64,000 nucleotides of DNA from Laccaria trichodermophora (taxonomy: Eukaryota > Basidiomycota > Agaricomycetes > Agaricales > Hydnangiaceae), in contig JACTVC010000036.1 of the NCBI GenBank assembly GCA_018417955.1, forward strand, positions 248,001 to 312,000. Reading direction: 5' to 3'. The notes under the pieces are model-generated. The model searched no databases. It saw only the letters and a program-made list of their open reading frames with translations, and was not told the DNA's origin. Below are positions 25,937-37,721 of the stretch, piece after piece; the first letter of the stretch is position 1, and each line of letters opens with the position of its first letter. Made by a program: the position numbers and the translations under genes.

Positions 25937-27031
25937 CGCACCCAAGTGTACTCAGTGATGTTGACGAACTGGATTTTTTTCCAGAGTTGCGGCGATGTGT
26001 TTGAGAAAGATTTCCTGAAACAGTTGCCCAGCTGCATGCTGCATGATATTGCCAGCCCTGATAGTACAACCCTGCTCATGACGATAGTCATGCAAGGCAT
26101 GGAAAGTGATGCTAGTGAGTGTCGAGCCAGTCCTTGCCAAATACTTGTCTCTTGGGGAAACACATGTGTGACCCTGCATGCTCAGGGGCAGAGGCCCAAA
26201 CATTATCCCTAGCCTGTGGTACAGCTGTGGAATTCCAATGTTGCTGAGTACGATATGCTTTGCGCCCGAGATGGAAAACACATCCAAATAGTATACTTCT
26301 CATTTGAAGAGATGATCCTCAAAGATGATTTGATCCATCCCTGGCAGAAACCGAGATGCTCCAGCAAATTGGGCATTCAGACAGATGAGTTGGGGAGCAA
26401 TACGATTGAGTGGGAATGGACCTGATGGGATGTTCGTATTCGTGTCATAGAAGTTCTCGACGACATGGAGCCATTTGATCCCAGCTTTTGTTCTTGCCTT
26501 TAAATTGTGCTGTTCGAAAATCTTCAGGAGAGCAGCAAGGGCAAAGTGGTTTCCTTTGACATGCAGAGACACACAGTGCATAATAAACTCATCCAGTTGG
26601 CACCTAGCTGCTGTATAGACCTCTCCACTGAGATGCCACACACAACCAAGCGGAGACATGCCTAGATGGAGGGGATAGGGGTGTGACTGCACAAGTATAT
26701 TCCTGAGCATCTTGTTCAAACCAAGTAGTTGGCGGTAGCTGATATGGAGATGTTGCCACATCTCAGGTCGTTCAAGTACGATCTTGCACCACGTCTTATG
26801 GACGTGAGAGAGGGTGAATGCAGCGAGGATGGTCGTTTTGAGCACTGGGAGCTTGTACGCGTCAGATGTGGGTGCAATCATACCCCTTGTTGGGATGCCA
26901 CCCATAACGTGGATGCCGCCACTCTGAGCTCTGAGAGTAGGGTTTTTGATAATGCCATCATCTACACTGTCTGTGACAGAATTGAATATTTTGCAGAGTA
27001 TTTCTGTAGCGAGATTGTCAATGTAAGGCAT

Positions 27032-28141
27032 CTGAAGATCTGCAGGATGTCAAGGGGAGTCAGGCTGGGAATCGTGGTGGTTGAAAGAAGGATAGAGGCA
27101 TCCAAAAATCCTGAATGGCAAAGTTGGAATCAGTTGGTTATATATTCACGTAGAGTGTGGCCGAGTGTGGCCTACAACCATCCATTGTTCTCTGGATTTG
27201 TGCAATCCCAAAGATGGATACCAATCATGGCATGGGACAAGCCACGAAAATCTTTGTTGTGGCCTGATTTTGATATTTGGGGCAAGGAGCAGGTGTTGCA
27301 CAATATGGCGGAGGGGGGGGAAACAACATTTCAAAAACTAAGACCCTGAAAGTGAAGAAACAATCAGACCCTCAGTGACCATAGCGAAGGGTTGACTCTT
27401 GCCGAACTTTGGGTAAGGGGGTGGACCTCTACCAGAGGTGTCCATGCAGTGCAAGGATGGCAAAAGCTATTGCAATGACTGACTCTGAAGACCTCGAGAT
27501 ATGAATTTTACAAAAAGAACAAAAAGATTTGCAAAGGTTGACAGACCTGATGGTCAGAGACCAATAAATGGGTATCACGAGTGGCAGCCTTCACCTGATA
27601 CAGGGAATGTGGAAGCGGTAGCAATGGCCATGGGTTTTGGATTGCAAAAGAGCAATAAACGCCCCCAACTTCCATGGCAGACAAGAAAAATTGAGACATT
27701 TCGATGGACTGGGCAACCGTCGGACTTGGCGTTTAACTGTTTATTCAGTGCTGATCATAAATTTCTGCATCCCAGTCCTATTGGTTCTAAGTGAGAGTGT
27801 GAATATACTTAGGGCAACATGAAGTGACGTATGTATGTACCAGAAGAGGGAGACTAAGTGTTAAATACCACAGACTAACTTGTGGTATTGAACAGAGACA
27901 AGCCAAGTTAGCATCATAGATGCATGTCATTGGCTCAAATGAAACGACTTTCATTTGTCAAGACTCTACACCAGAGAAAAACAGAATTGCTACTCCGTTT
28001 TCTGAAGCAGATGTACTGCCAGTCGCAAGCAGAGGTGGAACACCGAGTGTGTTTTCAGATATCATATCTGCCAAAAGACTTAGGTGCGAAGTTGTCATGT
28101 TGAAGTTCTGGGTTCATCATAACTTGAATATGTTTAAAGCT
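27032..28141 (-). repeat. Decayed copy of the F-box gene upstream flank
   Basis: Inverted and CpG-depleted, this matches about 47640-48700. Landmarks shared with that copy include the CCATTGTTCTCTGGATT block (27182), the CTACCAGAGGTGTCCATGCA block (27431), and the stretch around 28020-28080, which matches 47697-47760. It shows that the duplicated unit includes about 1 kb upstream of the F-box ATG. ORFs here (26729-27349, 27501-27794, 27920-28258) are incidental. Confidence 0.8.
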
Positions 28142-30920
28142 TTGGGAGGACTGAAGGATGATCTGGTTGAGGAGTCAAATTTCAAAGCTTATCAGCATTT
28201 GCTGATGATGATGGTATGTTCATCAGCAAAACAACAACAACATTGGATCACTTTGTAGTCTTTGTAAGGTTCACAAAACCTTACAAGGTTTTGCGTCACC
28301 TTTCAATGTAGCATAATCTTAAAGTAAAGTATAGAATGTATGCTGGGACTATTTGACATTATCCAATGTTGGTACAAAGTTGTTGAAGGGATTTAAGGTA
28401 AGTGGCATTTTTGTTGCGACATTGGCAGGTAGGCAAGGGGGTCTTAGGATTCCAAAGTTTGACTGGGGGTTGGGTAGGTAGTTGGCTGCAGGCCCAGAAA
28501 AAAAAATCTTGGAACCCTCTACAAAATGATCTCAAAACAGGCCTGAAAGGCCATACCTTGCAGGTTTGCAGTGCCAATACACTCCAGAACATGTAGATCA
28601 GTCCAAATTTAATGATCAAGCTTTATATAATATTTCTTTAATCTTATCTGGTACTTCAGAGTTCACGGTTGAGTGTGACATGGAGACTGAGGGAACAGGA
28701 GGACATGGAAAGTATCATCACTGATGACATGGGGTTGGAGAATAACAGTGTGAGTATCATCTAAACTTAGCTGAACAGGCACTCACACGATGTTTAGCAC
28801 ACTGTTCCTGGGCCGCCGTTGGCAACAATTTCAAGTGCCTGCAATGTGGGCAATGCTGTAACAGCTGCAAACAGTAACTTAGAGGTGGAAGAGAGGCCTT
28901 CAGATGAAACCAGGCATTCTAAACAGAAGCATGTTCCAAGGCAGCCTGTGCCAGAAGGATAGTGGTGGACTCCCAATCAGACAGGGTTCTCAAGTGTAAG
29001 AAGCTTGGCTGTGAGACACAATGGGTAAGGCTATCTTCCATATGAAAAAGGTTTTATATCACTCACCTACATTTAAGTATCACCTATGTTGTGTTTCATT
29101 GGAAATTGTTCCACAAAACTGGGTTTGTGAGGACAAAGCAATCATGATGATGATGTCACATTACCATATATGGGTATGTGCCTGATTACATAGGTAGGTA
29201 GGTCAAGCTCCAAGGGCTTAAAAAAAAAAATCAACCCTGGGTATTTTTTAAAAATCCTAAGACCCCCTTGCAGGTAGGCTAAATTATTTTGCATAATGTA
29301 TAGTCATACCAACATACAATATGAAGCTCAGGGTTCAATGATAAACATAATTACAAGCCCAAAGCTGGCAACCTTTTTTTATGTTGTTGTAGTCTGTGGT
29401 TTGTGGAAAGCAAGGGGTATCTGGGATCTGAATGCTGGACCGGGGGTTGGGTGGTTGGTTCAGCCATCAGGCTGCTAATTTTTTTTTGACCTATTCATTT
29501 TTTGGCCTAAAAACAGCCAGAAACACCATACAAGCCACTAAGCCATTCAATTACAAGTATACAACAATTTCAAGCTGCAAAACAGACAAATGGAGCAATG
29601 GTTGAGACTTGAGCTTATGTAATTGCTGTTGTAGATAAGATTGTGATAATGGTCTTGAATGTCATGGTATCATCTATCATCTGTTTCACCAAGCAGGCAG
29701 AGAAAAATAGGTTTGCAAGGCTTGTAGTACATTGGCAGGACATCAAGGGGGAGGGTGTGGAGCTGAAAATAGCATGGTGGTGACATCATATTTCCTAATG
29801 TAGACATGTGCCTGATTATGTTGGCTGGTTGGTTCAACGAAAATCTACTAAAAAGAAATTGGAACCCCAGGTGCAATTTTTTAATTTTCCTACCCCCTTG
29901 GTGGAAAGAGAAATATTGTCAAATTCTCATGAGTTCAAGTGGAGCTTTAATTCCATGACATCATAGTCCTTCACACCTCCCCAAAAACATATAAGGACAA
30001 AGTCGGACTCAAAACTATTCTGAGTACCTTCCTTCCCACCCCCATCCACCTCCTCACTATTATGATGCGCTTACTTATTCATGCTTGTGCAACCATCCCC
30101 AGAGTCCACTGCACATCCCAGAGCGACCTGGAGCCGACTCACTCACCACTTGGCAACACCGCGTTCTAGTGTGATGGTAGAGGTTTAGAGCACACTTTCT
30201 TGGCGAGCCATTGGCGGGAATGGAATAGGTCCTGAGGTAGGCTTTCATAGTGAGCACCCACACCTTCTTTTACTTGCACATTCACGCTACGGTGTTTTCA
30301 GGCACATATATGCGAAGGGACTCAGACGTGTTTATTGGCCACGGGTGCTCCCAGTAAGTCAATTTCCCATTCCCCTCGCTGTTATACTCAATGGATATAT
30401 TACCTCATCACTCACCTGAGGCCAAAGGCTGGGGATTTGGATTTCCAGTGACGTCATCATGATCAAATGAGGATGGCATGCAAAATTCGACACATATGAT
30501 GAAAAGTCGAATGCCGAGTTGAGCTGACTCTGAAACTTCTACCAATTCACCCAAGGGGGCACCGGCAATAGAATGCCGGACTGGTACCCGGTTAGTTAGT
30601 CCAAGGTCCAGTCCAAAAAAAAAAAAAAAAAGGAATCTTCGACAACTTAGTTCCCAAATCATCGTAGAACATCATATCAGCTTACTGTGACCCAGCTGGA
30701 CTCCCAGCTATGCTAACTAGTGTTGTAGAGTCCAAATAATAGCGGTTTCTGTTGTACATAATCATGCTTATGCTTTAATTATCTTATCATGAATCACAAA
30801 AATATTTTTCAGATTTTTGACATGAAAATGGAACCAGCAGAACCTGCAATGCAATCTCAGGTAAGTAGTTAAGCATCTGTCAATCAGGTTACTTACTGGT
30901 CATCTTGACAGGGAAGTAAT
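28142..30920. other. CpG-poor gene-free region with dispersed repeats
   Basis: I see no convincing gene. The stretch is rich in TG/CA and poor in CG, like the decayed neighbours. It contains copies of a short repeat built around GTGCCTGATTA(C/T)GT, an A-tract and a CCCCCTTG(G/C) end (about 29175-29280 and 29803-29895), and looser relatives near 28425-28535, 29436-29510 and 30578-30640. Confidence 0.5.
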
Positions 30921-31487
30921 ATGGCACCAATGTCAGAGTTGGTTCTTGACACCGACGGATGTGCCGTATGTCCAGAGTGCAAAGTACATGTCCACTGTGG
31001 CAGTGTTGGGATCTCGAACCTCACAATACATCATATGGGTTCAAAAATCTGCTGTGAAACAAAAGCGAAACATGATAAGGATGACAAGAAGAAGAATTCT
31101 TCCATACTCACCTTTTTCAAACAACCGAAAGTGGCCCCTGTGCATTCAAAAGCCATGCCTACAACCATAATCAGTAACTGTCAACCGACGAGTGGGGCAA
31201 GTTTAACCTCTTCCCCCCCTGACATTCATAAAATGCCACTCTCTGGACAGCCATTCAGCAAACTCATCACGAAATTCCAGTCTCTGATCAATAACCTACC
31301 AGGGAGTGTTCCTGAAGCATCGGCTGATGATCCCTTGTTTAGTACCATCTACAATGTGTATCTTTGGAGCAGGCACCTCGATCTTGGGTTTGCATGTCTT
31401 GTAATGAGTCTGCGCAAGGATGAGGAGGGAAGCATGCCAGAAGATGATGTCATATTACTATATTTAGACTGGTGCCTGATTACGTAG
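30921..31487 (+). pseudogene. Fragment of a zinc-finger protein of transposon-associated type
   Basis: A 188-codon frame begins MAPMSELVLDTDGCAVCPEC. It carries a Cys/His pattern, CAVCPEC-KVHVHC-GSVGISNLTIHHMGSKICC, followed by a Lys-rich linker and SSILTFFKQPK. This arrangement (a BED-like C2HC finger, then a short FFK motif) resembles N-termini of basidiomycete transposon-encoded or transposon-linked proteins; that is recall, not a search result. The frame ends inside the dispersed A-tract repeat that begins near 31445, so the 3' part has been replaced or interrupted. No transposase core is visible downstream. Confidence 0.35.
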
Positions 31488-31565
31488 TTAGTTAGTCCCC
31501 TCAAAGTCCAGGAAAAAAAAAATTCAACCCCAGGTCTTTTTTTTTCATCCCGGTGCCCCCTTGGA
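31445..31565 (+). repeat. Dispersed A-tract repeat, best copy
   Basis: The sequence runs GATGATGTCATATTACTATATTTAG, then TGGTGCCTGATTACGTAG, TTAGTTAGTCC, an A10 tract, CAACCCCAGG, a T9 tract and GCCCCCTTGG. The same order is seen at 29145-29280 and 29765-29895. No terminal inverted repeat or target duplication was found. It could be a SINE or a MITE remnant. Confidence 0.5.
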
Positions 31566-33026
31566 TTCACCTTCCATTTTCATGGTTGGTCATAGTGTTG
31601 CGCCTTTCTGTACTTGATGTCCATTACATCCAATACAATTTGATTATTCACTTCATTTGTGTTGTTTTAAGAATTATGGGTTGCCAACAATATCTAAGAG
31701 AGCTTCCCAAGGGGACCAATGATTGCATGTCCTTCCAAGGCAAAGAAGATGGTGGAAGGTTGGCCATATCCTTCCAATGTTAGCCCAACCTTACATACTT
31801 TTCCATTTGTTGCTCTGCATTCCACAGTTGTTGACACCAGTGGATGACAACATAAGGTTGGCTTAAAATTGTGATACATTAGTGCTAATTGGTTGCATTG
31901 TAGCACTTTACATGGTAATGTAAAGTTTATGCGGATTTGCTGATGTTGGAGAAATGGATGCACGTGGCACCGCTCTTGCAAGTTACTCGCAACCTGCTCT
32001 CTTCCACGGCCACCCACGTACTGACCTGAAAATGTCAGTGTCCTCCCATCATCGTGGACATAACTTTCACCTCAGAGCAAAACTTAACCCATAAGTACTC
32101 TTGCGTATTTGTCTCCTTGTACAAGTTCAAAAAATTGATCAGGTTGAATATATGTGTTCGCCATTGACTTGCAGGTCTCAATGGTCTTATTGGATTTTAC
32201 CATTGATAGGATCGATGCCCCCAGAAACTTTTCAAGTAATTTTAATGATCGTTTCAAGCAGGGAGATATTCCTGGCTCTACTAAATTGTCCTATGCATCG
32301 AAACTCTCATCTCTCAGCTGCTAGAGTCAAATTTGGCCAGATAAACACGAAGGAGGAAATCAATACCATCAAGCAGTTGGGGGTTGAGTACTGAGTACTG
32401 AGTCTGTAACTCTGGTGCATTTTTTTCATCTTGTGCCCTCTCCGACGGTCGATAGGACTGCAAAGAATTACACGGTCAAAAGATGTATGGTTTCCTATGG
32501 GCTGGGAACACAATCACTGATGTTGCCTTTTCTTTCATTCCTATTTTGCCTTCTCTCGGAATTCTTTCATCAATTTATGCTTGTTGAGGCAAAGCACAAC
32601 TGATGTGCAAGACATTGCTCACACGAAGACTACCCAAGGCCCTGATGCCTTACATGACTCTGACCCAATTCTTTCGCAAGAATTATTGTTTTAGGCCCAG
32701 GTAAAGATGATTATTTGAGTCAGCTATTCCCTATATGCTCATTTTACGCGCTGACATCTCACTCATGCTTTGCAGTACTTATCTAATGGTCAAGTGGGCA
32801 AGGAAACACTTTTGAGCTTTGTTTCAAAAAATTTCCCTACATATGGAATACTGGCACCAAAGATATTAAATTCATTAGCACTATCCGTTGGAGGAAGAAA
32901 TTACTGGAAGCGCTGACAGGAGCAACTCGGACAAAGCTTACCTCAAACGAACAAATCTTATCTGATTACCGGCATTTGCCAGCGTGAGGTCAGTGATACG
33001 ACAATCTTGCTATTGGCACTCACAAA
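31566..33026. other. Gene-free region upstream of F-box gene
   Basis: There is no supported gene. Low CpG continues to about 32.9 kb, then composition returns to that of the genic flank, marking the right edge of the decayed island. Short ORFs (31553-31783, 31694-32017, 32101-32394) lack recognisable motifs. Confidence 0.45.
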
Positions 33027-35018
33027 ATGCTTCAGCTCCCAGTCGAACTCATTTTCGAAGTCCTCTCGCACCTCTCCCTTCAGAATCTTTCAGTCTTACC
33101 TCTGGTCTGTCGACAATGGCGGGATTTTATCAAAGAAAACGAGTCAACGATCTACCACAACGCTGCCCAGTTCCACAACTTCGTTCCGGCGTCTTCCAGT
33201 TCTCAACGACTTCACGAGGCTTTGAAAGAACTATACTCTCAACGATCACTCCAGGGAGTGAATTCTTGGAAAGAACTATGTACGTCTTCACATTCTTTTA
33301 TCTTGATCTGACTTACACCGCGTTGTCGTAGGCCAACGTTGTCTCCAAATCAAGCATAGCTGGCTTGGTAAAGCCCCATCCCGCATAGTCCGACACCACA
33401 TCTCATCCAACCGTCGTGTCCACCGCATCAAAGTGGACGAATTGACTGGATTCATCATCACCACGTCTCAAATTGGCGGACTGGCCGTCACGGATAGCAA
33501 CACCGACGAGCTGCTGTGGTCTTTACCCGAAGTGCGTCTATCTTCCTCTTTTTCCCCGTGCACGACTAAGTTACGGGACCAGACATACGTGCGCGCCTAC
33601 GCACACTGCGAATATTCAAAAGGATACATCATCTTTGACCGCTTCACATCCGAAAAAGAAATCTGGCGGCTCTCTTCCATCGATTCCTCCTCCGACTCAT
33701 CCCTCCCAGACACCACGCAAACCCAAATACCACCCGCCGGATCCCATCCACGCCTCTTCAAACCCCACGCACTCCTCCAAACACCAGAACCAACCCGCGC
33801 ATATCGTTTCGTGTACCCAACACTCCTAGTCGCAGCTTTCGAGCGTGTCTATCTATGGGACGTACCCACCGCGCGTCTCGTCCAAACCATCGAGAACATC
33901 CAGCCGCTAACGGATAACATCAGCCTCGGAACGTTGAATTACGTCGAGCTCAGTGCAAGATACGTCTTCCTCTGCGGAGGGCATGCCCTTCGTGTGTTTG
34001 ATAGAGGTACGGGGAGGGCGGTGATGACGCTGCCTTCGAACAAGCTTGTGTATGGGAGGTGGAAGTATGCATTGAGGAGGGATGGGTTGAGGAGGGAGGG
34101 TACATTGGGATCGGTGATGGTTGAACATGAGTTGGAGACGAGAATGTGTGATCCCCGCGTTCAAGGAGAGAGTCGGTTTTTAGACGAGTTCGTTGCTGGT
34201 AAGCATCCGTCGTCTTTTGAAGTACTATGCTGATGGATGATGATGAGTAGCCCACGTCTCCGGATGCGGCTCACACCTCGTCGGACTCTTATCTAGCTCC
34301 CGCCTCATCATCATGCCCCATTTCGAACGTGCCATCCACAATCAAATGGACATCTTCGATTTGACCCTTGACGTCCAACTGGGTTCACCACATGCTCAAT
34401 CCGTGTATCTTGCATTCGAGGCCGACCGCGTGGCAGTGGTCACCGTAAGTCTTCTTCGCCTCACCCACCCACCACACACACAAACCTCAATTGAATCAAA
34501 TACAGGGAACAGCGCTCTTCATCATCCACCTCCCTCCCTTCCCTCACGCCTCCTCCGACTTTCCAGCAACGCCACCCCCCATCAGGCTATTCCGAGTTTT
34601 CTCCTTCTTGAACCGCGGACGACTGGGCTCGGTATCGTGTCTCCAGATGTCGGACACGGGGGTTTACCTGAATTGTAAACCGTCTTTCGGGGATGATGTT
34701 GACGATTGGGAGGAGGATGACGAGGATGACGATGATGATGAATTGGATCCAGAGATGCTAGAAGACGCATTTTGGAACTCGATAGCTGATCATGCTACTT
34801 ATGCTGGTAAGTACTCTTTCGCTTGTGTGTTGTATGGGTACTTATTGTTGGAATTAGTGCTCCCGAATGGGGATTACATGGTAATAACAGACGATCGTAC
34901 GTTCTTTCTTCGTTTTTGGTTTCTTGGTGTTGATTTTGTTGGCGTAGACGGCTTTGGGCATACGATGCGTTCTTCAGACGTGTATAGTGTTGATTTTGTT
35001 GAGCGATATGATTCATAA
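33027..35018 (+). CDS. F-box protein with beta-propeller-like C-terminal region
   Basis: This is a predicted substrate receptor of an SCF ubiquitin ligase. Exons 33027-33279, 33332-34198, 34251-34444, 34506-34806, 34858-34896 and 34948-35018 sum to 1725 nt, exactly 575 codons, with GT/AG borders throughout. The F-box is at the N-terminus (LPVELIFEVLSHLSLQNLSV, then CRQWRDFIKE, residues about 4-40). The following ~400 residues contain WD/PQQ-like strands such as FIITTSQIGGLAVTDSNTD and VYLWDVPTARLVQTIENI, suggesting a propeller-type substrate domain. A very acidic segment (DDWEEDDEDDDDDELD) lies near residue 515. The last exon is duplicated in tandem downstream. It converges on the AAA ATPase gene, whose stop is only 178 bp away. 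Confidence 0.88.
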
Positions 35019-35150
35019 ATGTACACTATTATCGGTTCTTTGTTCTCTTGGTTTTCATAGCTTGTTGGTGTAGATGGCGTTGGGCATACGATGCGTTCTT
35101 CAGACGTATATAGTGTTGATTTCATTGAGCGATACGATTCATAAATGTAC
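34937..35150 (+). repeat. Tandem duplication of the F-box gene terminal exon
   Basis: Two copies of about 88 bp (34937-35024 and 35063-35150) lie 126 bp apart. Each contains a 3' splice acceptor (GGCGTAG or GGTGTAG), the last-exon coding sequence and the same stop codon context ATTCATAAATGTAC. The second copy differs at a few bases and would add an alternative terminal exon if spliced. Confidence 0.85.
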
Positions 35151-35195
35151 ATGCAGACTATCATTACACAACGCCTATCCTATCGTGCCCTCCAA

Positions 35196-37721
35196 TCAAG
35201 CACTCCCCTGAAACTCCTTCGTAAACTCATCCATCGCATCCAGCGTCTGCACAACATGCTCAAACCTAACCACTCCCTCCCCCTTACCAACCGCAAGACT
35301 ATGCGCAGTCCTACACGCATTCTTAATCTGTCGTCCATTGATATTCCTCCTCGCGAGTTCCTTGATCTGTTCAGGTGTGATAGAGTCGGACGCATTAATC
35401 TTTGCGATGAACGCCTTCCAGACTTGTTCCTTTGATTCTTGCGAGAGCTGCTGAAAGTGAAGGGCGACGTGGATCCGGGAGAGGAAGGCTTCGTCGAATG
35501 CTTTGACGCGGTTCGTGGTGAGGAAGAGGATGCCGCGGTAGTATTCGACGTGTCGAAGGCTGTCATGACATTGGGTTTAGCAAACAAAAAGAAGCGAAAA
35601 AGAAAGGAAGACATACAAAACAGCAACCATCGCATTCCTCTCAAGGTCATGCAAAGACCTTCGTTCAAGGAATACATCCGCCTCATCAATCAACACAATA
35701 GCCTTCCACGCCGTAGCCACATCGAAAACCCTCTCAAGCGCCAAATCTAACTCGGAAGCCTTTGTCCCCAAATCGCCTCCTCCAATAACGTATAAAGGCC
35801 TTTTAACATGCTCGCTCGTGGCTTCTGCTGAAAAAGTCTTGCCGACTCCTGGGGGGCCGAAGAGGTTAACGACGAGTCCGTGTCCTTTTCCTTTTATGAA
35901 ATCGTCGAAACCTAATTCGCGGTGGTGCGATTCGACGAGGGATTGGAGGAGGTTTTTGCGGTCGGGGGGTAGGACGAGGTTGGCGAATGCGTCGGTGTTC
36001 CATTCGACATCTTGGATTTTGTCGACGTCGAATTCCACTGAACGTACACATGAGGGTCAGAGGAACTACTTGGGGGTAAGGAAGGGAAGGAAACGTACAC
36101 CAAAGTTTATCACTCAAGCTAAACCCATACACGACCGTAGGCGTGAGGATCAACTCTTCATCCGTGAGCTCTACATCCGTTTCGTCATCCTTGATCTGGT
36201 TCTGTACCAAGTTGTGGGTGAATGGGTTGACGTTGACTGGGAGGCTTGGGAGGTTTGGGAGGGGCGAGTGTGGTGGGGTGTACTGGTATTGGGGTTGGCC
36301 GTATGGGTCGAGTGCGGGTTGGAAGCGGGCGTTGGTTCGGTCGGTTTCGGTCTTGGGTGGGATGGGAACTGGGAACTGGTAGTTTGCGTTCAGGCGGCGG
36401 AAGGTGGCTTGTGAAGGTGGTTAGTTCAAGTATTAGTGATGGACGAAAGTGAAACTCACCTCGGTCAACCATGATTCTGCTTCGAACCTACAAAACCGAA
36501 GAATCAGATATGCAGTGACAACGGCCAGAAGAAAAATAGAATGACATTATGCCTCAACAGATTATCCCCACACTTCAACGCGGCAATCCCATCAAACTGC
36601 ATATGATGCACACCAATCAACCCAACCCACTTCTTCCCCCTCTCCACAACCATCTTCCGAAGCTTCTCCTCATCTTGATGGAACTTGATAGGGTACGCAT
36701 CCAACGTATCAATCTTCACCGTCCCCCTGAAAGGCCTCAAATGAACAATCGTGGAGATCCTGCCAATCCCAACAGAATGCGACATGGGCCTGTCGACGAG
36801 GTCCACACTCTCACATACGAGGCGATACATCGGTTTCCCGTCGACTGTGGTTCGGGACCAATGCGTTAATTTGAGGAGGCGGGGGAGTCCGGTGATGGAG
36901 CATCGTGCGACGAAGATGGAGCGCGGGATGAGGATGGCATAGAGCAGGTCCCAGGTGATTTCGCCGTGTGCTGTGAGGCGATCGAGGGTGCTTAGGGTTT
37001 GGCGGTAGTCTGAGGCGATGGTGGATGTGAGGAGGTTGACGGAGGACAGCATGTGTGTGTATTCGTCGGTTTGTTGCTTCTTTGCGAGGGTGTCGCGGTA
37101 GTTGAGGAATTCTTGGTGGAATGTGACGAAGATTTCGGGATCCAACTGATTGAGATTGGTTGTTAGCTACGAGGAAGAGGATAGCGTTGATAGAATGGGC
37201 GTCACCTCCAATGGATCAGAGTTCCATGAGATTCCAGGCCAGGATTGGATGACGTCCTTGCATGCTTTGAGAATGTACTCGCTCTTGATGACGAGCTTGA
37301 ACGTCGGCTCGAGGTTCTCTTGCCTAGGGACGCTTCGGACAATCCTAATTACAATAATCTTTCAGTTCATAATTCAAAACACGAACGCTTAGAGTCAAGC
37401 TTACACGAAACTAAATTCCTTCCACGCATCATGGGTACCACTCTGCATGATGGGGATGGTCTCCACGACGACCTTGGAACTTGTGTTCTAATAGATGATG
37501 AGCAATAGGAAATGCAGTCAAAACGAGGCTATTACCCTATACTTCCAACTCTTCGTCCATCGACTGTAATAATGGTCGACCCGCTTGACCTTCATCGAAG
37601 GCACGGGGAGAGGTTCCTCCCGTACAATAGTAGAGACTTTTGACTCATTGTCCTCTGTATACAACGAGCCAGGCTCTTTTGAAGAGGAACCTTTGACGAG
37701 AGTTGAGAAGCGCTTATGCAT
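35196..37721 (-). CDS. AAA+ ATPase with DUF7025-like N-terminal domain
   Basis: This is a multi-exon gene on the minus strand. ATG 37721 starts HKRFSTLVKGSSSKEPGS, and the stop is TGA at 35196-35198 after FTKEFQGSA. Splicing joins WKYR to NTSSKVVVETIPIMQSG and DPLE to LDPEIFVTFHQEFLNYRDTL, the latter typical of the DUF7025 region found before fungal AAA domains. The AAA core has Walker A GPPGVGKT (near 35852), Walker B IVLIDEADVFL (near 35695), the second region of homology FLTTNRVKAFDEAFLSRI, and a C-terminal helical lid (ELARRNINGRQIKNACRTAH). It is probably a soluble AAA chaperone or remodeller of unknown substrate; no membrane segment is seen. The family is common and expanded in Agaricomycetes. 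Confidence 0.9.

Larger units (their letters stand above)
14080..27031 (-). pseudogene. F-box pseudogene split by a gypsy retrotransposon
   Basis: This is a decayed paralogue of the F-box gene at 48701-50095, in opposite orientation. Its N-terminal part runs from ATG 27031 (PYIDNLATEILCKIFNSVTD, F-box region) to about 25937, where the match NITEYTW breaks. The C-terminal part resumes at 14364 (GFITACEHIQFDF) and ends at TAG 14080-14082. The gap is exactly the LTR element 14365-25936, flanked by CCCAC (14360-14364) and CGCAC (25937-25941), a 5-bp target duplication with one mismatch; the intact paralogue has CCCGC at this site. The first in-frame stop is TGA at 26300-26302 (LFK-stop-EV), where the paralogue has CGA. 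A 1-nt frameshift follows near 25985. Most differences from the intact copy are CG to TG or CG to CA. Confidence 0.9.

Noticed and set aside
26729..27349. 206-codon plus-strand ORF
   Set aside because: It is antisense to the F-box pseudogene and its upstream flank. Openness is favoured by loss of CpG and the reading direction, and no homology is seen.
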